64,000 nucleotides of DNA from Erysipelatoclostridium sp. An173 (GTDB taxonomy: Bacteria; Bacillota_I; Bacilli_A; Erysipelotrichales; Coprobacillaceae). The DNA lies in contig NZ_NFKR01000002.1 in NCBI RefSeq assembly GCF_002160495.1, forward strand, positions 1 through 64,000, given 5' to 3'. The notes below the pieces were generated by a model. That model had not been told where the DNA came from, made no database searches, and saw nothing but the letters and a program-made list of their open reading frames with translations. The position numbers were made by a program, and so were the translations under genes. Shown one piece after another: positions 8,812 to 17,172 of this stretch; within the stretch, counting starts at the first letter, position 1, and each line of letters begins with the position of its first letter.

Positions 8812-10038
8812 ATGAAGGCATTAATTGTAGGTGTAAAATATTATAATATGAGCTATGATATCGATAAGTCTTTAGACGAGCTAGTCGAATTATGTAAAGC
8901 TTGTAATATCGAGGTAGCTAAAAAAGTTGTTCAAAATTTAGATAAAATTAATCCTTCTTTATATCTTGGAACTGGAAAAGTCCAAGAAATCAAAAATGAT
9001 CTAGATGATATTGATATAGTTATTTTTGATGAGGAGCTTTCACCACTTCAAGTAAAAAATTTAACGGATATTTTAGATATTGAAGTAACTGATCGAACTG
9101 ATTTGATTTTAAGGATCTTTGAAGTTCGGGCTCAAAGTAAAGAAGCTAAACTTCAAGTTGAAATTGCGAAAGGACAATATTTATTACCACGACTTGCGGG
9201 AATGAAAGAACATTTATATAGTCAACAAGGTGGTTTTGGATTTCGAGGTAGTGGTGAAAAGCAGATTGAATTAGATCGCCGTTTGATTGCCAATCAGATT
9301 ACACAAGCTAAACGACAATTAGCTAAAATTGTCAAACAGCGTCAAACTCAAAGACGAAAAAGAAAAGATAATGAACTACCAGTAATTGCATTAGTTGGTT
9401 ATACAAATAGTGGTAAAAGTACATTATTGAATGCTTTTTGTAATAATTCATCAAAACATGTTTTACAGAAAAATATGTTATTTGCAACTTTACAGACTGC
9501 TACTAGATATATTGAAATAAATAAATGTCCTTGTTTAATGAGTGATACAGTTGGTTTTATAAATCGTTTACCGCATCAATTGATTGATGCATTTCGTTCA
9601 ACATTAGAAGAAGTATTAGAAGCTGATTTATTGATCCATGTTGTTGATGCTTCTAATGAAAATTATGACCAATGTATTGAAACTACTAATCAGGTATTAA
9701 AGGAATTAGGAATTAAGGATACGCCGATGATTTATGCTTATAATAAAATTGATTTAAATAAATATGGTTTAGTTATTCCTAAGGAGCCATACGTATTTAT
9801 TTCGGCTAAGGAGCATATTGGATTAGATCAGCTAGAAAAAAACATCAGCGCTATCCTCTTTAAAGATTATGCTATTTATCAATTAAATATTCCATATCAA
9901 GATGGTGAAGTATTTAAGTATTTACATCAGCATTGTTTAGTGTTAGAATCTGAGTATTTAGAAAATAGTATTTATATGAAAATATCTGCTCATCCTGGTT
10001 TTATTGTTAGATATAAACAGTATTTATTAGAAAATTAA
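8812..10038 (+). CDS. hflX: GTPase HflX
   Basis: A ribosome-associated GTPase of 408 residues that splits stalled or heat-stressed 70S ribosomes. The N-terminal HflX domain ends in the glycine-rich QQGGFGFRGSGEKQIELDRR helix region (about 140-160). The G domain follows, with G1 GYTNSGKST (about 197-205), G3 DTVGF, G4 NKID and a G5-like SAK. A short C-terminal domain completes it. It starts at ATG behind AGGGTGA, and a small conserved-looking gene follows after 13 bases. Confidence 0.93.
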   Translation: MKALIVGVKYYNMSYDIDKSLDELVELCKACNIEVAKKVVQNLDKINPSLYLGTGKVQEIKNDLDDIDIVIFDEELSPLQVKNLTDILDIEVTDRTDLILRIFEVRAQSKEAKLQVEIAKGQYLLPRLAGMKEHLYSQQGGFGFRGSGEKQIELDRRLIANQITQAKRQLAKIVKQRQTQRRKRKDNELPVIALVGYTNSGKSTLLNAFCNNSSKHVLQKNMLFATLQTATRYIEINKCPCLMSDTVGFINRLPHQLIDAFRSTLEEVLEADLLIHVVDASNENYDQCIETTNQVLKELGIKDTPMIYAYNKIDLNKYGLVIPKEPYVFISAKEHIGLDQLEKNISAILFKDYAIYQLNIPYQDGEVFKYLHQHCLVLESEYLENSIYMKISAHPGFIVRYKQYLLEN

Positions 10039-10051
10039 AGGAGGTCTTATC

Positions 10052-10240
10052 ATGGATGATAAAAAACTCTTTCGTCTAGATTTATCAATTGCAGTGGAAG
10101 CTTCATCGGCTCAAGAAGCATTTGATATTCTAGTTACTGATGAAACATTGCATCAAATTAGAGAATTGGTAATTAAATCTAAAGATAACATTAAGGAAAT
10201 GTTCGAAAAAGAAGAAGATAAACCGGCAATAATCAATTAG
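10052..10240 (+). CDS. Small protein of unknown function, 62 residues
   Basis: It has a textbook AAGGAGG ribosome binding site nine bases before ATG, and its stop codon lies inside a terminator hairpin; both argue that it is real. The product is acidic and amphipathic (FRLDLSIAVEAS then EAFDILVTDETLHQIRELV), consistent with a small alpha/beta fold; no motif is recognised. It is probably co-transcribed with hflX. Confidence 0.65.
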   Translation: MDDKKLFRLDLSIAVEASSAQEAFDILVTDETLHQIRELVIKSKDNIKEMFEKEEDKPAIIN

Positions 10241-10260
10241 TTGATTATTGCTTATTTTTT
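10226..10260 (+). terminator. Terminator between the small gene and argF
   Basis: A perfect 11-bp stem GCAATAATCAA (10226-10236) pairs with TTGATTATTGC (10241-10251) around TTAG, followed by TTATTTTTTT. The stop codon of the 62-residue gene is in the loop. argF begins only 44 bases later, so either argF has a promoter very close by or this element regulates read-through. Confidence 0.85.
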
Positions 10261-10303
10261 TGCTAGAATTAAAAATATTATTAATGCCAAGGGAGGTTTT
10301 AAA

Positions 10304-11290
10304 GTGAATTTACACGGAAGAAGTTTTTTAACCTTAAAAGATTATAGTAAAGAAGAAATTAGATATTTACTAGACTTAGCTCATCAGCTAAAAAAAGAAA
10401 AAAAAGAAGGACGCTTAGGGGATCGTTTAAAAGGAAAAAATATTGTTTTATTGTTTGAAAAAACATCAACTAGAACAAGATGTGCCTTTGAAGTAGCTGG
10501 TCATGATGAAGGAGCTAATGTAACATTTTTAAGTAATTCACAAATGGGGAAAAAAGAATCAATTGAAGATACAGCTAAAGTATTAGGAAGAATGTATGAT
10601 GGAATTGAATTTAGAGGTTTTGAACAAAGTACTGTTGAAGCTTTAGCTAAACATTCAAAGATTCCAGTATGGAATGGTTTAACTGATGTTGATCATCCAA
10701 CACAGACATTAGCTGACTTTTTAACAATCGAAGAACATTTAGACAAACCATTAAATGAAGTAAAATTTGTTTTTACTGGTGATATTCGTAATAATGTATG
10801 TTATGGATTAATGTATGGTGCTGCTAAAATGGGAATGCATTTTGTGGCATTAGGTCCAAAAGAATTAGAAATGGATCCTGAAGTAGTAGCATATTGTCAA
10901 AATGAAGCTAAAAAATCAGGTGGATCTTTTACAGTTAGTGATAATGTCGATGAGGCTGTTAAAGATGCTGATGTTATTTATACAGATATTTGGGTATCAA
11001 TGGGGGAACCTGAAGAATTATATCCAAAACGAGTTAAAATGTTAACGCCATATAAAGTAACTAGAGAAATGATGGCTAAGACAGGTAATCCTAATACTTT
11101 ATTTATGCATTGTTTACCATCTTTCCATGATTTTGAAACAACATTAGCTAAAGAAAAATATGGACAAGGTATCGATATTCGTGAAGTTGAAGACGAAGTC
11201 TTTAGAAGTGAAAATTCGGTAGTATTTGATGAAGCTGAAAACCGGATGCATACTATCAAAGCAGTTATGGTAGCAACTTTAGGAAAATAA
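10304..11290 (+). CDS. argF: Ornithine carbamoyltransferase
   Basis: Joins carbamoyl phosphate and ornithine to give citrulline, in the cytosol; 328 residues, normal for the family. The carbamoyl-phosphate loop STRTRC is at residues 55-60, HPTQ at 131-134, and the ornithine/catalytic motif HCLPSFHD lies near 265 (most relatives have HCLPAFHD). The GTG at 10304 is chosen over the in-frame TTG at 10241 because GGGAGG lies seven bases before it and the earlier start would run through the terminator. Anabolic versus catabolic use is not decided by sequence; argGH and argCJB elsewhere in the window favour synthesis. Confidence 0.93.
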   Translation: MNLHGRSFLTLKDYSKEEIRYLLDLAHQLKKEKKEGRLGDRLKGKNIVLLFEKTSTRTRCAFEVAGHDEGANVTFLSNSQMGKKESIEDTAKVLGRMYDGIEFRGFEQSTVEALAKHSKIPVWNGLTDVDHPTQTLADFLTIEEHLDKPLNEVKFVFTGDIRNNVCYGLMYGAAKMGMHFVALGPKELEMDPEVVAYCQNEAKKSGGSFTVSDNVDEAVKDADVIYTDIWVSMGEPEELYPKRVKMLTPYKVTREMMAKTGNPNTLFMHCLPSFHDFETTLAKEKYGQGIDIREVEDEVFRSENSVVFDEAENRMHTIKAVMVATLGK

Positions 11291-11361
11291 AAGCGGGACA
11301 TTGAAATGAACCCTGTTATTTGGACATACAAATAATGGAGGTTTATTTCGTTCCGCTTTTT
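11290..11361. terminator. Bidirectional terminator argF / EIIB-domain gene
   Basis: A long stem begins with AAAGCGG and continues GAAATGAACC paired with GGTTTATTTC, closing with CCGCTTTTTT. It lies between two convergent genes and has T runs in both directions. Confidence 0.75.
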
Positions 11362-11376
11362 TAGAGGAGTCAATTA

Positions 11377-12000
11377 TTATTTAGAGAAGTCTTCTTTTGT
11401 AATCATATCTAATAAACCACGATAATTATACGTTGCATAGATACTAGCTGAAATAGTGCGGACAGGAACTTTATTTTTGACAATATTCATTGCTTTAGGT
11501 TCTAAAAATGAAATCTGTGGTGCTAAATATAAGGCATCACAGTCTAAATAACTGCTGTCTAACTGATAGAAACCAATCGGAATGATTTCATAATTTAGAT
11601 GTTTCAAGGAGATTAATTCAGCAAGTTTAGTTGCAAAGAATGTTGATGATAGACCACCAGAACAACAAAGAACAATTTTTACCGGAAATTGTTTTTGATG
11701 TTTTGTTAAGGCTTCATAGAAATCATAAAATAATTTTTGTCCTTGTGAGAGATTTACTAGTTGATAATGGAGATAAAATAACATATTTTCATCTTCATCG
11801 ACTATTTGTTCTTCAACAATTCCGCTAGTCCAAATGACGATGGCACCTTTAATGTTATGGTAAATGAAATTAATTTTTTTACCACGATCATCAATATCAG
11901 TAGTAAAACATTCCATTTTCTGATCATATTTATTTTGATTACCAACTATCCATTGAAAAAACAATTCTAAATTGATATCTGAGTAAAATTCATCAACCAT
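11377..12000 (-). CDS. Orphan protein with C-terminal PTS EIIB (lactose/cellobiose-type) domain
   Basis: A 207-residue protein with two parts. Residues 1-105 form a domain I do not recognise. Residues 106-207 look like a lactose/cellobiose-type EIIB domain, with the phosphocysteine position Cys113 in IVLCCSGGLSST and the later LYLAPQISF strand. No EIIA, EIIC or hydrolase is adjacent, so it may be a regulatory sensor of PTS phosphorylation and not a transport subunit. The ATG at 12000 is used because AAAGGAGG precedes it. A cre-like site lies 66 bases upstream. Confidence 0.55.
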   Translation of the reverse strand: MVDEFYSDINLELFFQWIVGNQNKYDQKMECFTTDIDDRGKKINFIYHNIKGAIVIWTSGIVEEQIVDEDENMLFYLHYQLVNLSQGQKLFYDFYEALTKHQKQFPVKIVLCCSGGLSSTFFATKLAELISLKHLNYEIIPIGFYQLDSSYLDCDALYLAPQISFLEPKAMNIVKNKVPVRTISASIYATYNYRGLLDMITKEDFSK

Positions 12001-12065
12001 ATTAACCCCTCCTTTAAAAATAAGTATAAACAAAAATTAAGAAAAAATGTGATTTTTTCCAAAAT

Positions 12066-12080
12066 AGAAACCGCTTTCAT
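12066..12080 (-). promoter_or_regulatory. Candidate CcpA cre site
   Basis: The minus strand reads ATGAAAGCGGTTTCT, which fits the relaxed consensus WTGNAANCGNWNNCW at every fixed position. It lies between the divergent EIIB-domain gene and phosphatase gene, so it could control either by carbon catabolite repression. Confidence 0.6.
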
Positions 12081-12161
12081 TAAAAACCATAAACTAAAAC
12101 CAATGACAGTTACTATAATTAGTTGTATAATTTTAAATATCAATTATAGTTAGGTGAGAAA

Positions 12162-12935
12162 ATGTCAAAAAGAATCTATGTAGTAAGTGATATCCATGGA
12201 TATTATGATTTATTTATTAAATTATTAGAAAAAATTAACTTTAATCAAGATGATTTATTATATATAATCGGTGATATTTGTGATCGTGGGCCAGATACAT
12301 TAAAACTTATATTTTATATTCAAAAACATGATAATATAATTTTATTAAAAGGAAACCATGAATACATGATGCAAGAAGCTTTGTATTATGGTATTTATTA
12401 TAATGATTTCGATTATCCTAGTAAAGCTTTAAAAATATGGATGGCAAATGGCGGTAATACGACAATGCAAAGTATTCGCAGCTATTTACAAAAAGATAAG
12501 TTAACCCACGATGATTATCGAGTAGTTAGAGATGCTTTTTTAAAACAGCTTTATGAATATTTAGTCAATTTACCAAATTATTTAGAAATAACGGTAAATA
12601 AAAAAAGATTTATTTTAGTACATGCCGGAATTAATCCACGTTATCCTCTAGAAAAACAGCGGGTTCAGGATTTATTATGGATTAGAAATGATTTCTATTA
12701 TGCTCGTGGTGATTTAACCAAAGTATATATTTTTGGTCATACACCAACAGTTTTATTAAATGAAGATCGTAGTTTTAATATCTGGTTTGATACAGTTAAT
12801 CAAAATAAAATCGGAATTGATGGTGGATTGGCTTGTGGCAGTATTTATGGCCAGTTAAATTGTTTATGTTTAAATGATGGTAAGATTACAGTTATTAAAA
12901 AGGAGGGAGCGAATGATGAGGGGAGCTTTTTATAA
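12162..12935 (+). CDS. PPP-family metallophosphatase (Ser/Thr phosphatase or Ap4A hydrolase type)
   Basis: A cytosolic dimetal phosphoesterase of 257 residues. Metal-binding motifs are in order: SDIHGYYD (about 9-16), GDICDRGPDT (about 42-51), GNHEYM (about 69-74), then VHAG and FGHTP in the C-terminal half. This is the PrpA/ApaH-like arrangement; protein phosphatase and dinucleoside polyphosphatase cannot be told apart here. The next gene begins 23 bases before its stop and is probably translationally coupled. Confidence 0.85.
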   Translation: MSKRIYVVSDIHGYYDLFIKLLEKINFNQDDLLYIIGDICDRGPDTLKLIFYIQKHDNIILLKGNHEYMMQEALYYGIYYNDFDYPSKALKIWMANGGNTTMQSIRSYLQKDKLTHDDYRVVRDAFLKQLYEYLVNLPNYLEITVNKKRFILVHAGINPRYPLEKQRVQDLLWIRNDFYYARGDLTKVYIFGHTPTVLLNEDRSFNIWFDTVNQNKIGIDGGLACGSIYGQLNCLCLNDGKITVIKKEGANDEGSFL

Positions 12936-13737
12936 TTTAATTAATTTTATAAATACAACTAATGTAAATGATGTTTATGCTAATGCAGCTAGAAAGATCT
13001 TACAAAATATTTATTTAATACCTGAATGTACAATTACAGATGTTGCGGATTTATGTTTTGTTTCAACTGCTACGATATCCAGGTTATGTCGAAAATTGAA
13101 TTATGAGTCTTTTGCAGATTTTAAAATGGATGTTACGATGAATTTAAATTATTTTAATCGTGATACTTTAAGATTACAATTTGATCATCAGTTACCAAAA
13201 AGGGAATATTTACATAAAGGGAAAGAAGTTTTTAAAGCTCATTTTGATAATATTTTAGATAATCTACAAAAAACATATGATAGTGTTTCATATGATGACT
13301 TAGATTTTATTGTTGATAAAATTCATGAAGCTAATAATGTGTGTTTCGCTGGTAATTTTTTTACCCAATCAGTATCAATGCAGCTGCAAATTGAATTATC
13401 ATATTTAGGAAAAGAATGTAGCGGAATGTATCCATTAGAACAGCAGGTTGTAATAATTGAAAGCTTAGATGAAAACGATGTTATTATTGTTTCTAGTATT
13501 GCCGGAGGATTTATGATTGATCATCCGGATGTTATGAGAGTTATTTCTAAAAGTCCAGCTTATAAAATTGTTATTTCACAATTAGATGATTTTGTCTATA
13601 GTGATAAAGTGGATATGATCTTAAAAGTAGGCACTGATCATCACTCATTGATTGGGAAGTTTTCAATAACTTATATTTTTGAAGTATTGGAAGCATTATA
13701 TCATTTAAAATATGGAACTGAAGCAAAAGGAAAGTAA
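12913..13737 (+). CDS. MurR/RpiR family transcriptional regulator
   Basis: A 274-residue regulator with an N-terminal RpiR helix-turn-helix (about 1-75, with TDVADLCFVSTATISRLCRKL) and a C-terminal SIS domain (about 105-250) that binds a phosphosugar. The SIS part reads CFAGNFFTQSVSMQLQ where many relatives have a G-x-G-x-S loop, so effector binding may differ. The ATG at 12913 (or 12916) follows AGGAGG at 12901; the longer frame from 12874 lacks a site. It overlaps the phosphatase gene. It may control that gene and the divergent EIIB-domain gene. Confidence 0.85.
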   Translation: MMRGAFYNLINFINTTNVNDVYANAARKILQNIYLIPECTITDVADLCFVSTATISRLCRKLNYESFADFKMDVTMNLNYFNRDTLRLQFDHQLPKREYLHKGKEVFKAHFDNILDNLQKTYDSVSYDDLDFIVDKIHEANNVCFAGNFFTQSVSMQLQIELSYLGKECSGMYPLEQQVVIIESLDENDVIIVSSIAGGFMIDHPDVMRVISKSPAYKIVISQLDDFVYSDKVDMILKVGTDHHSLIGKFSITYIFEVLEALYHLKYGTEAKGK

Positions 13738-13738
13738 A

Positions 13739-13804
13739 CTAAAATACAGCATTAATACATACCTTGTCAAGTAGATAAGATATGTATTACATGCTGTATT
13801 TTTT
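13739..13804. terminator. Bidirectional terminator, RpiR gene / C39 peptidase gene
   Basis: Long two-part stem AAATACAGCA-TTAATACATA pairs with TATGTATTA-CATGCTGTATTT and is flanked by T runs on both strands. It lies between convergent genes. Confidence 0.85.
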
Positions 13805-14519
13805 ATAATAAAGAATAAGACCACATAGCTTTGATTTGCCATGATAATCGTTCATAACTCCATTGTCGCTGGCTGTTTTCACGACTATTTGGATCATTGA
13901 CGATAAAATTATTATCTTTAACTTTAGTAATAACGATAAAATGACCAGTATCGGTAAAATCTCCCGGACGAACACTACAAATAATTGGGTGTCCCTGATT
14001 AAGTTCGTTGATCATAGCAGCTTTATTTAAAGTAACTGGAGTTGCTTTTAAACCAAAATCACGACAACCTTCCTGCATTAAAGACCATGATGTCTTACTG
14101 CCTTCAAGATAATTATTATTTTGTGCATAGTTAGCAATATAACGGGGATTATATTCGATGTTGCCAGTCAAACCAACACTAACCATAGCTAGACAAGTAG
14201 GTCCACATCCGGCAGTACCGATTATTTCATCACCATATTTGTTAAAAGCCCAGCGTGAATCCCATTGGATATATAAAGGAATTCCATCAGGACTTGCCAG
14301 TTCGATAGGTTCATTATTTTGTTTGGTAGTATAATTATCTTTTAATTCGCTAGCTTGTGGATTTTTAGCGACAAAATCTATTATGTATTGGGGACAATCA
14401 GTTGTTTGGGTTATATCATTATCATTTTGATAAAGTAGTGGTGGGATTATTTGAAGAAATAAATAGCCAATCAATAATATAGCGATAAACCCAATAAACG
14501 CTGGAATTTTTTTGATCAT
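13803..14519 (-). CDS. Membrane-anchored C39-family peptidase
   Basis: A 238-residue protein with an N-terminal membrane anchor (about 5-28) and an extracellular papain-fold C39_2 domain. The catalytic residues are Cys105 in TAGCGPTCLAM, His193 in DTGHFIVI and Asp209 in VNDPN; the PLYIQWDSRW strand precedes them as in the family. A surface cysteine peptidase acting on peptides or cell-wall material is likely; the substrate is unknown. Its ATG overlaps the stop of a 34-residue membrane peptide (ATGA), and it is the last gene of the VanZ transcript. Confidence 0.8.
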   Translation of the reverse strand: MIKKIPAFIGFIAILLIGYLFLQIIPPLLYQNDNDITQTTDCPQYIIDFVAKNPQASELKDNYTTKQNNEPIELASPDGIPLYIQWDSRWAFNKYGDEIIGTAGCGPTCLAMVSVGLTGNIEYNPRYIANYAQNNNYLEGSKTSWSLMQEGCRDFGLKATPVTLNKAAMINELNQGHPIICSVRPGDFTDTGHFIVITKVKDNNFIVNDPNSRENSQRQWSYERLSWQIKAMWSYSLL

Positions 14520-14620
14520 AGATTCATTGAGAAATATTTTGTGATAATTGAATAAATGATGATTGTCCCCAAAGCTAAAATAATTAGTAAGATATTTTTA
14601 TAATTTGTTTTCTCTGTCAT
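14516..14620 (-). CDS. 34-residue single-pass membrane peptide
   Basis: A short gene between VanZ and the C39 peptidase. ATG at 14620 is preceded by GGAG, and the TGA stop overlaps the peptidase start codon as ATGA, the hallmark of translational coupling. The product has a charged start (MTEKTNYKN), about 20 hydrophobic residues, then KYFSMNL. It may be an accessory or stability factor for one of its membrane neighbours. No family is recognised. Confidence 0.65.
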   Translation of the reverse strand: MTEKTNYKNILLIILALGTIIIYSIITKYFSMNL

Positions 14621-14632
14621 AATAAAGCTCCT

Positions 14633-15145
14633 TTACATCATGATAAAACGTGGATAATACGTGTAAACAGATAAGATACTCATTGTAGTAAAACTAGATA
14701 AAAATAAAGTTGTAACTAAATTAGAACTTTTTAATTTTTTAATTACTATATAAATCAAGATACCGATGATACAGCCAATAGCATTTAAAATAATATCATT
14801 GATATCAAAAATACCCCATCTAGTTGCTAACTGGATTAGTTCAAACGATAAACTAGTACATGTTCCAATAAAAATAATATGCCCATTACTTAAAAAACTA
14901 AAATAATATTTTAGAATAATACTTAAAGGGATAAATAGAACAATGTTACCTATAACATTAACAATTAAATTAAATGTCAATCCTAAATGCTGGTATTCAC
15001 GAAGAAAAGAAAATAATTGTAAATTAATATTATTATGATAAATAGCTCCGTTTTTTAAAATTATAATTTTTATCAATAAAGCTAGATAAAGGATTGAACA
15101 TAGAAATATAAGTATTTGATATAGTTTATTCTTTTTATTTTCCAA
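14633..15145 (-). CDS. VanZ family protein
   Basis: A 170-residue membrane protein with four to five hydrophobic segments. The VanZ signature is visible: NIVLFIPLSI followed by SFELIQL and the FDINDIILNAIG motif near the end. VanZ of the teicoplanin-resistance cluster lowers glycopeptide susceptibility by an unclear route; most chromosomal relatives have no known role. The TTG at 15145 is used: AGGAGGG lies six bases before it, whereas an earlier TTG at 15163 would place that site inside the gene. It heads a three-gene unit with the 34-residue peptide and the C39 peptidase. Confidence 0.8.
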   Translation of the reverse strand: MENKKNKLYQILIFLCSILYLALLIKIIILKNGAIYHNNINLQLFSFLREYQHLGLTFNLIVNVIGNIVLFIPLSIILKYYFSFLSNGHIIFIGTCTSLSFELIQLATRWGIFDINDIILNAIGCIIGILIYIVIKKLKSSNLVTTLFLSSFTTMSILSVYTYYPRFIMM

Positions 15146-15161
15146 ATTATTCCCTCCTAAC

Positions 15162-15203
15162 AAAAAAACTATTCGACATGATTATAATATCAAAGTCGAA
15201 TAG
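15162..15203. terminator. Terminator after the histidine kinase gene
   Basis: A perfect 9-bp stem CTATTCGAC (15169-15177) pairs with GTCGAATAG (15195-15203). On the minus strand it is followed by TTTTTTT, ending the vanRS-like operon directly before the VanZ gene. Confidence 0.8.
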
Positions 15204-15233
15204 TTAATGTTTTTTTATTCTCTAAAGAAATTC

Positions 15234-16346
15234 TTACAAAAATCTTACAGTAGGCAATTTGATAGTAAAAGTAATTCTACCATCATCAATAGCAGCGCTT
15301 ATAGTACCATGATGTAATTCAACAATTTTTTTTGTTATTGCTAAACCTAGTCCAGAACCACCAGTTTTACTATTACGAGACTCATCAAGCCGTACAAATG
15401 GTTCGAAAATGTGGTCAATGTTATAGGTTTTATTTTTATCAATTGCATTGGAAACAGTGATGATGATATCATCATTTTCCTGTCTAGCACTGATTATAAT
15501 ATCAGAATTTTCAATGCTATAATTTATGGCATTTCGAATTAGATTATCAAAAACTCGTTCAAATTGATTAATATCAATTTGGACTTTTAAATTTTCAGTA
15601 ATTTGAGTAAGGCAATTCAAATTTTTTTCTTGATATAAAGGCATAAATTCATATGAAATCTGTGCCAACATAATTGATAAATTAACGGTTTCTGTTTCAA
15701 TTACCGTATCACTAAGATTATATTTAGCGATTGAAAAGAATTCTTCAATTAATTCTTCTAAGCGAATTGCTTTATCATAAGCAATTTTAGTATAATCAGC
15801 TCGTTCTTTAGCTGATAACTCTGGTTGATTAACTAATAAGTTAAGATAACCAATGATTGATGTTAGTGGTGTTTTTAAATCATGGGCTAAATATAATAAC
15901 AAATCATTTTTTTGTTGTTCAGCTTGTTTAATAGCGTGTTTGTTTTGTAAAGATTCGCGCTTGATTTGATTCATTTGATCTTCAATTTCTTTTAATTCAT
16001 ATGGTAGTTTGATCATAGTATCATTATCAGCAACTAATATTTTACCAGCTTCAAGCATTTTTTCAATATATTGCATTGATTCACGATAACGAAATGAAAA
16101 GATAATGATGGCATCAACAGCAATCATAGTAATAAAAATAGTGACTAAATTATCTTTAATTATTTGAGCTAATTGATAGACTAAATCATATTCCTGCCAA
16201 ATATATAAGTGATATACTTCATAAGAATATAATAATAAAATAATAAAAGCGATGGATGTAATACTTACAGTAATAGCTATTTTTTTGATTAGACTAGTAG
16301 TTAAACTTTGTTTAAAATGAGAATTATTCAATTGTGTATCCAACAC
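15234..16346 (-). CDS. VanS-like sensor histidine kinase
   Basis: A 370-residue membrane sensor kinase. Two membrane segments (about 22-42 and 68-86) enclose a very short external loop of some 25 residues. A HAMP-like linker follows, then HisKA with the phosphorylated His155 in YLAHDLKTPLTS, and HATPase_c with the N box (NLIRNAINYS) and G boxes (GGSGLGLAI). The YLAHDLKTPL wording is typical of the VanS group. The gene overlaps the response regulator by 23 bases. The start is uncertain: GTG at 16346 lacks a clear site and the TTG codons just after it are possible. Confidence 0.85.
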   Translation of the reverse strand: MLDTQLNNSHFKQSLTTSLIKKIAITVSITSIAFIILLLYSYEVYHLYIWQEYDLVYQLAQIIKDNLVTIFITMIAVDAIIIFSFRYRESMQYIEKMLEAGKILVADNDTMIKLPYELKEIEDQMNQIKRESLQNKHAIKQAEQQKNDLLLYLAHDLKTPLTSIIGYLNLLVNQPELSAKERADYTKIAYDKAIRLEELIEEFFSIAKYNLSDTVIETETVNLSIMLAQISYEFMPLYQEKNLNCLTQITENLKVQIDINQFERVFDNLIRNAINYSIENSDIIISARQENDDIIITVSNAIDKNKTYNIDHIFEPFVRLDESRNSKTGGSGLGLAITKKIVELHHGTISAAIDDGRITFTIKLPTVRFL

Positions 16347-17016
16347 CCCATACAGTTTTTACAAACTTTGGTTTACGAGCATTCTCGTGCATTTTTTCGC
16401 GTAGTCTTGCAACATGAGCCATTACAGTATTATTGTTATCTAAATATTTCTCTTGCCAAACAGCTTCAAATAACTCTTCAGAACTTACTACAGTGCCACG
16501 TTTTGAACATAAATACCATAAAATAGAAAATTCAATTGGTGTTAAATTTAACGGTTGATCATAAAGGGTACATTTATGAGTATCATTATTGATCATCAAC
16601 CCATTAAAATCATATACTTGCTGATTAGTAGATATATCATTTGTATTATAGCGCGTATAACGACGAATTTGAGTTTTGATACGGGCAACTAATTCTAATG
16701 GATTAAATGGTTTAGTTAGATAATCATCAGCACCTAATGTTAAACCGTTGATTTTATCCATATCATTACTCTTAGCCGTTAACATAATAACTGGGAAAAA
16801 ATATTTTTGTCGTATTTCTTTTAATAAACTAAACCCATCTAAATCAGGCATCATCACATCAAGAATAGCTAAATCATAGTGATTTTTATCTAAACTATCT
16901 AATGCCTTTTTACCATGATAATATTTATACACCTGATAACCTTCGTTTTGTAAATATAATTCAATTAAGTCAGCAATAGACTGTTCATCATCAACAACTA
17001 AAATATTATAAGCCAT
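16324..17016 (-). CDS. VanR-like OmpR-family response regulator
   Basis: A 230-residue DNA-binding response regulator. The receiver domain has acidic Asp9/Asp10, phospho-acceptor Asp53 in LAILDVMMPDLDG, and Lys in LTKPFNPLEL. A winged-helix effector domain occupies about 130-230, ending in VWGVGYTIE. The start ATG follows GAGGTGG. It is translated ahead of and overlapping the kinase. No vanHAX genes are nearby, so this is more likely a cell-envelope sensor than a resistance operon. Confidence 0.88.
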   Translation of the reverse strand: MAYNILVVDDEQSIADLIELYLQNEGYQVYKYYHGKKALDSLDKNHYDLAILDVMMPDLDGFSLLKEIRQKYFFPVIMLTAKSNDMDKINGLTLGADDYLTKPFNPLELVARIKTQIRRYTRYNTNDISTNQQVYDFNGLMINNDTHKCTLYDQPLNLTPIEFSILWYLCSKRGTVVSSEELFEAVWQEKYLDNNNTVMAHVARLREKMHENARKPKFVKTVWGVGYTIE

Positions 17017-17119
17017 AATACCACCTCGATTTCATCTTAGCTTAATTTACTAAAAAATACAAATAATTAAAAACTATTTAAGAAAATTGTAAGAAATAAA
17101 AAAATAACATGAAAAACTA

Positions 17120-17150
17120 TTGACGATATAGTTACTATATAGTGTTAAAT
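17120..17150 (+). promoter_or_regulatory. MerR-type promoter with operator in a 19-bp spacer
   Basis: TTGACG -35 (17120-17125) and TTAAAT -10 (17145-17150) are separated by 19 bases, the over-long spacing typical of MerR-activated promoters. The spacer contains the perfect palindrome ATATAGTTACTATAT (17126-17140). It lies directly upstream of the MerR-family gene, so autoregulation is expected. Confidence 0.75.
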
Positions 17151-17172
17151 ATGGTTAAAGGAGATGAATATT

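Noticed and set aside
10241-10303. Upstream extension of argF from TTG
   Set aside because: It would be translated through a terminator, and the GGGAGG site clearly serves the GTG at 10304.
10978-11373. 131-residue minus-strand frame over the end of argF
   Set aside because: Shadow of argF and its terminator; composition mirrors the opposite strand.
13787-13975. 62-residue minus-strand frame over the C39 peptidase end
   Set aside because: Lies in another frame of the peptidase gene and its terminator; no start signal.
15234-17016. Call as a vancomycin-resistance operon
   Set aside because: No vanH, vanA-type ligase or vanX genes are present; only the regulatory pair and a VanZ.
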